From contig OW203983.1 of NCBI GenBank assembly GCA_934047225.1, forward strand, positions 41,970,310 through 42,034,309: DNA of 64,000 bases, read 5' to 3'. Source of the DNA: Ypsolopha sequella. Lineage: Eukaryota > Arthropoda > Insecta > Lepidoptera > Ypsolophidae. The notes under the pieces are model-generated. The model was not told the origin of the DNA, did no database searches, and saw only the letters and a program-made list of their open reading frames with translations. Positions 55,272 through 64,000 of the stretch are shown here, piece after piece (the first letter of the stretch is position 1; the number at the start of each line of letters is the position of its first letter). The position numbers and the translations under genes are program-made.

Positions 55272-56016
55272 GTCGTCTCAAGTCACCTCTTTGCTCAACC
55301 AAGGAGGAACGTAGTAATCACGACCATATTATCATAGACTTAGGATTCCTAATAATAATATGTTGGTGATGAGCAGGGATAGGATAATCGGATCGATATA
55401 CAGGACGTCCCACGGCTATGCCACATAGAGGGAAAGTGCCTTAAATATTGTAGATGGAACATTTTACTCAAATAAGACATAATTTTAATTTAAAATACAA
55501 TTTAAACTGCATTCATAGATTTTTAAATAGTTACATGGTTGAACCGGGAATCGAACACGCTACACGAGAAAAATTTATTAATTTTGTAGTAAAAATGTTG
55601 TAATTCATGGTCTTCCTTTTATTTCTGACACGATGTTATTTAGCAAAAAATAATCCTTATGATGAAGCCTTTCGATCGGTATGATAAAGCTACAGGGTAA
55701 TTATTTTTCTCATGTAACGGGTTCGATTCCGGGTTCAACCATGTAACTATTTAAAAAATCTATGAAAATCTATGAATGCAGTTTATTTTTTTTTTAAAGT
55801 TAAAATAATGTCTTCTTTCAGTAAAATGTTCCATCTACAATATTTAAAATACTTTCCCTCTATGTGGCATAGCCGTGGGACGTCCTGTATATCGATCCGA
55901 TTATCCTATCCCTGCTCATCACCAACATATTATTATTAGGAATCCTAAGTCTATGATAATATGGTCGTGATTACTACGTTCCTCCTTGGTTGAGCAAAGA
56001 GGTGACTTGAGACGAC
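55272..56016. mobile_element. Foldback element, ~290-bp arms carrying a tRNA B-box-like sequence
   Basis: Left arm 55272-55557 and right arm 55719-56016 are reverse complements with few differences, around a 161-bp centre. At the inner ends the right arm reads gGGTTCGATTCCgggttcaacc and the left arm its mirror, the T-arm/acceptor pattern of a tRNA. A further partial piece of the arm (atatcgatctgattatccta) is at 56515-56545. Confidence 0.9.
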
Positions 56017-56029
56017 ACCCTGTATACCT

Positions 56030-56511
56030 AAAGTTGAGAAAGTTTGTAAGTATGGAGTCGGCTTCTTATAATATTATTTTGATAGTAAAAATCGCGGCAT
56101 TTCTTAAAACGTTACGATAATGTAAAACTAAATAGGTATGTTACCGGCAATCTAAAAAAATAAATTAATGTAATAAAAAAAATAGGAATTTAATACAACT
56201 CCTAGGAAATTTATAAAAAGCCAAGTATATTTAGGCCGAACAGTGCAAAAGGCAAACAGAAGGCCGATCAAAAATAAAATAAAATAATATAAACAAATAT
56301 ATAAACCAGCTTGGCTTTTTATAAATTTCCTAGGTATTGTATAAAATTTATAAATAATATAAACTTACGGTAACATCTTTTAAGTATTAGGTACATCATC
56401 GTAACGTTTTTAGCAATGCCGTAATTTCCGTAATTTTCACTATAAAAATAAATAATATTTTAAGAATCCGACTCCACACCTACAAACTTTTTCAAGGATC
56501 TTTCCAACTTT
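56030..56511. mobile_element. Inverted-repeat element with nested inner palindrome
   Basis: Outer arms aaagttgagaaagtttgtaa / ...caaactttttcaagg..ccaacttt. Inner arms ggaaatttataaaaagcc / ggctttttataaatttcc at ~56207 and ~56308. Directly abuts the preceding foldback. Confidence 0.75.
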
Positions 56512-56681
56512 AAGTATATATCGATCTGATTATCCTATCCCTGGTGATGAGTGATGGATGACAGTGCAATTACTCACGAAGTAATTTTTTTTTTTTTATT
56601 ATTCCGATCAAATAAACAATAACTTATCTTGAATAATAACTAATAACAAATAATAAACGATTAAAAACGTTATAATATGTA

Positions 56682-56864
56682 ATGAGAAATCAAAGTCAAG
56701 TCAATAAGCTTTCCCAAAATTTATTTCACGAAGGAACAGGTACTTTTATTGTCAATCACAAAGTACGAAAATGTCTTGATCTGCGGAATCCTATCTTAAA
56801 GTCGATCAATGGAAGTGACGTACAAGTTCTGAACACGAAAACTTTACGAGGTGTGAACATATAA
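56682..56864 (+). repeat. Small ORF overlapping a segment shared with the THAP transposon
   Basis: 60-codon frame reading FHEGTGTFIVNH and SINGSDVQVLN. 56760-56850 matches 16958-17055 inside the THAP element (aagtacgaaaatgtctt, tctgcggaat, gtacaagttctgaaca). Probably a remnant of a related element. A vague likeness to a beta-trefoil lectin is not enough to name it. Confidence 0.45.
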
Positions 56865-57013
56865 GTATCTATTTTATAACTAGTTTATATAGCCTAGTTT
56901 ATAACATTCTTGGAACCAATGATTTAGAAATCCTTGACTAAATGAGATCATGAATGTGGAGATACTGGATAAAAGAAAAGCCAAAGCACCAGGAATAATA
57001 GAGCTTGTATATA

Positions 57014-57246
57014 CACTGGCCTGCAAAACTAAGTACTACACTTTTTAAATTTGATTTTTTTTCTAAACTATAGAAGTTAGAGATTTAAAATAATCACATA
57101 GTGAAGTTGTCCTTATAGTTCCCTATAGTTTTAAAGAAAGCTGATAAAATTTGCTATAAAACGTTTTTTATTTTAAATCTCTAACTTCTATAGTTTAGAA
57201 AAAAATCAAATTTAAAAAGTGTAGTACTTAGTTTTGCAGGCCAGTG
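57014..57246. mobile_element. Tc1/mariner-type MITE with ~78-bp TIRs
   Basis: Ends cactggcctgcaaaactaag and its mirror ..cttagttttgcaggccagtg, arms near identical. TATA on both sides is consistent with TA target duplication. Confidence 0.9.
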
Positions 57247-57464
57247 TATATATAGGGACATACCTACCTATACATATACACATATCTATAAATACACGTA
57301 GTAACATGAATTTTTTAAATGACGAGGATTAAGATATCTATAAATTTTGACGCGTTTAGTCTAATTATCCCAATAATAATTATTAATTTTATTCTGTATT
57401 TTCTATCTCTTTACTAAAACAATAAAAATATATAGGTATAAGATAACGGAGGAAAAAAAAACGA

Positions 57465-57790
57465 AGCTATCTTCGATCTTGCTAAGTTTCTTGCCTTTCT
57501 TCTTAGCAAGACTAATCTAATGGGCGGAGTTAGGCATGTATTAGTACGTAACGTATTAGTATGTAGTATATTTTTAGGTAACTATCATGTTAATCGCGTA
57601 TACTCGTATACCTTTAATAAGTTCATGTACGTTTGCTATTTTATTAAATACAATTTTAAAATGAAGCCCTAAATATAATTTAGTGCCGTATTTTCTAGCT
57701 TTCAATTAATTTATTTTTATTGTTTTATTAAAATTGACGTGTTATGCATAATGAATAATGAATGTATATTTCCTAAATAAATTGATTTAT
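57465..57790 (+). mobile_element. LINE 3'-UTR copy related to the intron-1 LINE
   Basis: cttgctaagtttcttgcc.ttcttcttagcaagactaat and gggcggag.taggcatgta match the reverse complement of 44440-44500. Lacks the 44300-44405 insertion. Opposite strand to that copy. Confidence 0.75.
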
Positions 57791-57934
57791 TGACATTCTC
57801 TCCAAGGTGTAGATCAACCCCTCTAGCATGTATTTAAAATTGGATTGCATATATACAGTGTGTCATTCATACAAGTGCACATCCGAAAGTGGGTGAAACT
57901 AGATCTAAATATATCGAAGGCGACATTCATTTAT

Positions 57935-57990
57935 GCAGCCAAATCTATACTGAAGACTCGGTAAGTGCTCATTATTAATCTTCAATTACC
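57935..57990 (+). repeat. Copy of the actggagactcggtaagtgatcag motif
   Basis: atttatgcagccaaatctatactgaagactcggtaagtgctcat. Confidence 0.6.
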
Positions 57991-58092
57991 CTTTTTGTGT
58001 AATTTGTAAATTACTTTTTTCGTGTTCCTTCAAACGCAAAAAAATGTTTTATCGATCCATGATAATATAATCATTATAATCACTTACAACCC

Positions 58093-58195
58093 GGCCGAGT
58101 TAACTTGGCACCTGGGGAGCGAGAAATAAATATATCCTGTAGTATAAGCGATCGCAGCAAAGACAAGGAAAGCGGGGTGCCAAGTTAACTCGGCC
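58093..58195. repeat. Perfect 20-bp inverted repeat
   Basis: ggccgagttaacttggcacc (58093-58112) and its reverse complement (58176-58195). Confidence 0.85.
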
Positions 58196-58199
58196 ATTA

Positions 58200-59388
58200 A
58201 GCTTCCATCTCGAAAAAAGGATAACAAACCATCGGCTGAAGTTCAACCAACCCTTTTTTGTTGTTTTAATTCTTTTATCAGCGGCATAAGAACTGGTATT
58301 AAGTAGGCTGATTTGCAGCCAACGGTACCTTTTGTTAAACCACCTTATTATTTTTTGACCTCAACACAATAATTTAAAATTAACACCATTGTTTAAAACG
58401 TGTTTAAAACCCAGCTATCACATTTACCCTTTGATAAGTCCGAGGGCCGGCCGTTGGCTTGATAAGTATAATTGTGTTTATTATAGCTACTTTTTTAATG
58501 CAAGTTCACAGGCTCTTTTGCCCGTGACCATTGTCTGACCAGTTAGTGAGTGTACAAGATGAAATTAAAGTACCAAACCTACCATCAATTTATAAAGATA
58601 TTGAAGAATTTTATTTTTAATGCGCTGTTAAGATTTCGGAGAAGTCTTTGTTGGCAGTTGCTATTCTAAATGCATTTATGTAGGTAATGAAATAATCTTA
58701 CCATTTTATTGAAATTAATAAAATCATTTCGAAGAAAATAAAAGCCTTTTTACCGAACTTAGTTAGCCACATTACTTTAAATTTTAATTTTGAAAACGCA
58801 ACGTTTTAACTTTCATCATATTTAAACTTGACATTGAACGAATCTATTGAATATTTAGGTGAAATCTGCCTACACTCGTAATGTCATACAAAATGTAGGT
58901 ACATAGAAACAGTCTATGTAATACCATTTAAATAATGCGGGTATGAACCTTCCACTCTTTGGCAAAGGTCGTATGGTAACATACATATGTAAGATTCTGC
59001 AACTGTACTTCCGATAGTAACTCATTTCATTATCATCATTTATCAACTTTTGAGATGTCAATGTCAAAAGAAACTCTTTTATTTCACCAGGCAATTCAAT
59101 TTTACTTAATAACATCGGAAGTGAGTTATTTTCTCCTCAACCATTGTGTTTATGTGAGTTATTTTCATCTGAAATGTCACACTTAAATAAATTTTCTACA
59201 TATAGCGCTATTTCCCTCCTGCTTCGCATTGAAAGTTTGTTATAAAGGTCATATACACTACTGCTGATCAAATTATCACATAGTAAAGAGCTGGAAAATT
59301 TCAGGAGTTCCCCTGTCTTGGAGGATTGATAGCTCTATCTACTCCATTGTGCCTTGGCGCAGTGTGTATAGACTAGGAGCGTACAGTC
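58200..59388. other. No recognised feature
   Basis: AT-rich, no exon, repeat or transposon motif noticed. Confidence 0.4.
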
Positions 59389-60039
59389 GGTAACCCTATG
59401 TGTCAAGTAACAAAATGGGACCAATTTGTAGTTGTGTAGAAAAAAACTACATCAAAATATGTAGAGTTGGCTAGGTGGAACCTGGAGATTTTGTTTTTGC
59501 TGACAGTACAACATGCTCCAGTTTGCGCCCAAGTAACTCTGTTTTATTTTGATGTAATTTTGTTTCTACATAACTACGAATAGGTCACACCTTTGCTAAA
59601 AACGATGGTGAATCGATTTTTTCAAATAAATCGATCTTCGATAAAATTTGGCTGAATCACGTTAGGAGAAAGACTGGACGCACAAACCTTATTGTCTTAA
59701 GCACCTTTTGATACGCTCTATCAAACGTTGTAGAGCCCTACATGTTAATCTAATAGTCGTGTTTTTTTATCAGGAAAAGCTTTTCCTTTATGCTGACTGT
59801 ACAAAATGCTCCAGGTTGCGCCCAGCGAACTGTGTTTATTTTGATGTAGTTTTTATATTATTGTTGGTTTTTATTATTTATTTTTTATTATTTTTATATT
59901 TTATGTTTTTATATATTTTCATTACTTATTATTTATTTTTTCTATTTTCTATTATTAGACATTATTTTCTACTAACAAATGTTGTTTTCTAAACATTTCC
60001 CAATTGGTAACATCTTGTTACTCGATACATAGGGTTACC
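59389..60039. mobile_element. Inverted-repeat element with internal duplication, 651 bp
   Basis: TIRs of ~39 bp: ggtaaccctatgtgtcaagtaaca (59389) and mirror ..tgttactcgatacatagggttacc (ending 60039). An internal direct repeat, tgctgac.gtacaa.atgctcca.gttgcgccca, occurs at ~59499 and ~59790. Confidence 0.78.
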
Positions 60040-60126
60040 AATGTTACGTCCGAAATCTAGTAGCGCTTTATTTGAAATCCTGCTTGAATGTTGATAAATA
60101 AGTTTAGGACCGTTTTGCTCTCATTA

Positions 60127-60392
60127 TACAACGTGTAACAGAAAGGTGTAACCATATTTGAAGAGCTTATTCAGTTAATGGTATAGAACAACTTTTACTA
60201 TGGAGCCAACCCTGAAATCTCAAAAAAAAATCTGCCCTTCCATACATTTCGGCCGAGCGACATTGCATTTTTCTATGAAACAGTAAACATTTTTTTTCGA
60301 GATACAGGTTTTGTTCCATAGTAAAAGTTGTTCTATACCATTGACTGAATAAGCTCTTCAAATATGGTTACACCTTTCTGTTACACGTTGTA
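60127..60392. mobile_element. MITE of the tacaacgtgtaacag family, copy 3
   Basis: Best-preserved copy; TIRs ~95 bp, flanked by TA. Inner region ctgcccttccatacatttcg shared with copies 1 and 2. Confidence 0.9.
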
Positions 60393-60394
60393 TA

Positions 60395-62238
60395 ACTCCA
60401 AATCTCTTCATACAGTTATGTTCTCTACATGTATGATATATTATGTACAAATTGTACAAATACTTCTATGTATTAGTATTTCTTTAAAAAACCATCACAT
60501 CTGACAAACCTCAAGAAGATTTTTAATGGCCTAGGGACACTATCGGGGAAAAATCCTCTAACTAACTTTCGGCTATTACAGCATGTATACGATGAAAAGT
60601 GGGTCATCACATTTTTTTCTGATAGTACGTGACCGCAAAAATCGACCAGAATCAGTATCAAATTGCCGACGTTCTGTGGCTCTTTCTGCAGTAAGTATCT
60701 TTCTTTTCAATTTAACGAAAGTTCAAGGACGCAGTCGATTCAAGTAGGTACGCAGGTAGATTCCGGATCAATTTATGAACCGAATGTCATGATGACATTT
60801 TGATTATTCCTCTTCGATAAAATAAAACGGCAAAAATTATTACTGCAATAACTAGTATGTATCTGGTCTGCTTTTAAGTAACGTATTAAAGGTATTAACG
60901 AATGGTTGGGGATAAATGAATTGCTTATTCAGAGAATTTATTAATCATTGATATGCCCATAAGAGTATCGACGATAAAATCGATTTTGAAAATGTTTTGT
61001 GATTGATCATTTTGACGTGTTTTGATGCGATTTCTTTGTGTTCGCTTGTTATAAATAATTTTCAGTAAAACACAAACAGGTAGATCACAATATGTTTATT
61101 TGTCGAAACACATTCATGTATTTAATAGATTTAAAAATAAACAAGATGCTTGAAGAATCGCGGTCACTTTTCTTTTAGCAACCTTGACGTTCTTTTTTTT
61201 TCAGGACGATAACAAAATGACAGATATTTAAACATCTTTTAGAATTTTCACGATATATAGATAGGTATATACAAAGATAATACAAGTTCAATAAACTTAG
61301 GAATCTACTAAGAACATGATCAGAATAATAAAAACCCATTGCATACATTTAGAATAAGACTCGGGAGTAAGGAAAACATTGACAAAATATTCGTTTCTTT
61401 TTGTAATAAAGGGATTATTGTTCTGATCAAGCTATTAAGGCTTTTATGCAATCTGCCTTACTAAAAACTCGTCCATCAGGAAAAATCTTGATGGTTTTGT
61501 TACTTCATGTATAAAATTGTGTTGCATAATGCATCAATGTTCAGTTCATCAACAGAGAACAGAGAAGTTCCTATTTAGTATTTTATCAACTAATAATAAG
61601 TAACCTATTTTAGTCACAACTTTTAAAAACTTATGTAGTTGAGAATTCAGTGCCCAGGGCATAAATATATCTCGCCGGCCCTGGCCAGGGTTAAATGGTT
61701 AGAAATGTTAGAATAGTATAGAAGTTCAGTTGACTTTGTCGCTCCAGCTGCCCTCTCCAAATTGCTCATTCGAGCTCTCGCCCTATTCAACCCTGTGGAT
61801 GATACGCTACTTTTTTGAAAAGAACGTTCTTATACAATTACGACTACAACTGTGTTTTTTGGTTAAAAATTCTCATTGACGTACTCATAGTAGAGTTAAT
61901 ACCTATCAAAACGGCTTTCGAATGCCTAAAAACAATAATAATTAATATAAAAATTAATAATAATTTCATAATTTCGTTTTTGTATTGCACAATAAAGGCA
62001 TCTCATAAGCATCCCTGGACGAAATATTTATTTCCGATAATTCTCTTTATTGGGTACGGTAAAGTTATTCTTTTAGGTTTTGATGACTCATAACATAAAA
62101 TTGTCCAGTGACTAAGTAATAGAATTAAGTTATGTAATGGTATATTTCGTACCCACTACAAAATGATACGTTTTCTTACCCGAGGAAGAAAGCTAGTCGA
62201 AAGCTTTCATTCCGAATGTAAGGAAAGCCATTTTGTAC
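60395..62238. other. No recognised gene
   Basis: AT-rich. Short open frames only (the longest, 61815-62093 plus, has no recognised motif). Confidence 0.4.
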
Positions 62239-62239
62239 T

Positions 62240-62650
62240 CGTTACGAGCAAAACTTTTTCTACTACCTGAAAGTCCGATAGAGTATTAAAAAACAATATA
62301 CTAAAGTTACTGAATTCATCATCAGAATCACTATCAGAAAAAATGGCCATATTTTCGATGTTTTACCACTAAACTGTAAGTCTTTTGTGGTGCGAAGCGG
62401 CCAGTATCACTCCTCCAACTACGAGGCCGCGAAATAATTTCGAGTGTCTGGAAAAACTTCGTCAAAAAGAACCTGATCTGGTACGAAATGAAATTTCAAC
62501 CAATATTTCGTACTGACTTGAGAGAAATTTCGCAACAGGATCCAGAAAGTTCGTATCTAAAACTAATTTCAGGTAGGCAGGTAGGTATGTTATCGAACTT
62601 TTTTAAAGGTAGTAGAAAAAATATTTTTCTCACTCATGCCAGTAACAGTT
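62240..62650. repeat. Possible inverted-repeat element
   Basis: ttttctactacct near 62258 and aggtagtagaaaaa near 62609 pair, extending weakly outward/inward (cgttacgagcaaaac / ctcactcatgccagtaac). Confidence 0.4.
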
Positions 62651-62711
62651 CTGATGGAGTTTAGAAATCATATAAACCTTAAAAAACCGCGCATACCTTT
62701 ACCGTCCATCA

Positions 62712-62866
62712 CAACTTAGCAGTAAAGCATCAGTAAAGTTGCGAAACCAATCACTCCCGAACTGAGTGTGACTTCAAAATCTTTACACAAACGCAATTCG
62801 TTGCAAATAATATCTCATTTCGGGAGTGGTAGGTTTCGTGAACTTGCTTGACTGATGCTAAAGTTG
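62712..62866. mobile_element. MITE, 155 bp, ~45-bp TIRs
   Basis: caacttagcagtaaagcatcag...accaatcactcccgaa mirrored by ttcgggagtggtaggtttcg...ctgatgctaaagttg. Confidence 0.82.
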
Positions 62867-63844
62867 TGTTGTACTGAACAAACCTTTTTACCAAGCTCTT
62901 TTATTGCTTGTGTATTGTTTCATTTCATAAATAATAAACATTTCTATTGTATTAATAACAAAATAAATAAATAAAATCTTGGACTAGAATCTTAATACTT
63001 TATGTGTAAAATGTATACAATATCAACAGAGAGAAAGTCATCACAAAAACGTAAATAATGAATGACTGTATTAAAATCTCAAACACGTATGTCAAAAGTA
63101 TGCCTAACATTTTGAACGTGTTCATGAAATCATTCCATTTCATTGATACTCGTGAATGTATTAATTTTTATTAGTTTAACATTAGACAGACCAAAATATG
63201 GTTAATTTAAACAAATTTATAACAATTAAAAGTATCAAGTAGAAAAATTGTAGAAGCTAGTTAGTCTAGTTACTAGATAGACCTACAGTCTGTAATTTAA
63301 AATAGTATTTGTAAAGTACTAGATCACAGTCTATGTAAACTATACATCGATTAGATGAACATTTACCTAATTCACAGGAAACATTTCACCGTCAAAATGA
63401 CGTAAAAGTTATATTATAATTATAACGCTACTAGCTAAAGTTTTGACATTTTATACCTAATCGCATGAAATTTTATCAAAGCATTGTTTTTTTCATGCTT
63501 AAATAATAATTTTCACAATTAAGACAGAGGTCTGAAAATACGAAAATGTATGTAAAGTATTCGCTTCAAAATTTCACCCAACAATATATTTCGCGTTTAT
63601 TGACTTAAGAAACGAATAATCTCAAATACCTATGACATGTAGAACTGCATTTACTAAATACATGAAAAAAATAACCTTAAAAATATAAAAACTTCGATAG
63701 ATCGGACTTTTTTCAGCAAAAAGAGGTACATTTTAATATTTTAGAGAACATTCTAGTAGCAGAAATGTACACATAACGACTAATAAAATATTTAGACGAC
63801 ATTTTTGCACAACATGGAGTTTAGAATGCAGTAACAAAGATTAT

Positions 63845-63917
63845 TTAGTCGATCGATTTGGACGGTTTCACTTTGTCCAGTTTTTCTTTTTCTTTATCTG
63901 TGCTGCTTTGGCTGCCC
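63845..63917 (-). CDS. Probable last exon of a gene extending past the window
   Basis: Strong acceptor T10-CAG at 63918. The best frame reads SQSSTDKEKEKLDKVKPSKS then ID and TAA (63845-63847), a Lys/Ser-rich tail. A second frame is open to an earlier TGA, so the phase is uncertain. No family can be named from 24 residues. Confidence 0.4.
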
Positions 63918-64000
63918 CTGAAAAAAAAAACAACCCGTTAAGCAAATAAAATTATTTATATTCTGAGAACAATGAACGAGGAAACAGCCACGTCGCATAC

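Noticed and set aside
55700..55745. Functional tRNA gene
   Set aside because: Only a T-arm/B-box-like half is present; no A-box, anticodon arm or full cloverleaf could be drawn.
56682..56864. Ricin-type beta-trefoil lectin gene (NGSDVQVL pattern)
   Set aside because: Only one short half-repeat with a resemblance, and the segment is shared with the THAP transposon, so it was listed as a repeat.

Overview
The window is AT-rich, intron-rich eukaryotic DNA, almost certainly from a moth or butterfly. It carries a P450 gene of the CYP4-clan type and a secreted serine-protease homologue of a type I associate with Lepidoptera. It is also full of repeats common in lepidopteran genomes: Helitron 3' ends finishing in CTAG, an AGGGTTCCGTACC repeat, RTE-like 3' ends, and many small inverted-repeat elements. 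There are no bacterial-style operons. Long open frames are mostly transposon remnants, while the two host genes are split into small exons with GT-AG borders.

Two multi-exon genes could be assembled by hand, both on the minus strand. (1) A clip-less chymotrypsin-fold serine-protease homologue has exons at 25548-25606, 24534-24762, 9969-10186, 5450-5686, 3676-3771 and 1327-1500. Phases agree at every junction. Two of the three catalytic residues are lost (His57 position Ala, Ser195 position His), so it should be a non-proteolytic homologue. Its signal-peptide exon was not found on the expected strand. One intron is 14.3 kb and holds most of the transposons of the left third. (2) A complete cytochrome P450 has 10 exons between 48643 and 34265 and encodes 497 aa, with membrane anchor, WxxxR, AGHDTT, ExxR, PERW and the heme-Cys loop all intact. 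A probable last exon of a third minus-strand gene lies at 63845-63917.

Regions: 1-10 kb, 3' exons of the protease homologue among LINE, Penelope and MITE pieces. 10-24 kb, the large intron: a foldback with 157-bp arms, a ~131-bp tandem array, a 1.76-kb THAP-domain transposon with perfect 41-bp terminal inverted repeats, and a LINE with a C-terminal restriction-like endonuclease that is split by a FLYWCH/MULE transposon with a 9-bp target duplication. 24-34 kb, 5' exons of the homologue, then a pile-up of Tc1-like, mariner and Helitron remnants. 34-49 kb, the P450 gene, whose introns carry a 2.4-kb LINE, MITEs and a tRNA-derived SINE. 49-64 kb, no certain gene until the last exon, but a dense series of inverted-repeat elements, one with ~290-bp arms carrying a tRNA B-box-like sequence.

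All assignments come from reading the sequence by eye. Splice junctions are inferred from GT-AG signals, phase agreement and protein-family fit, without RNA evidence.
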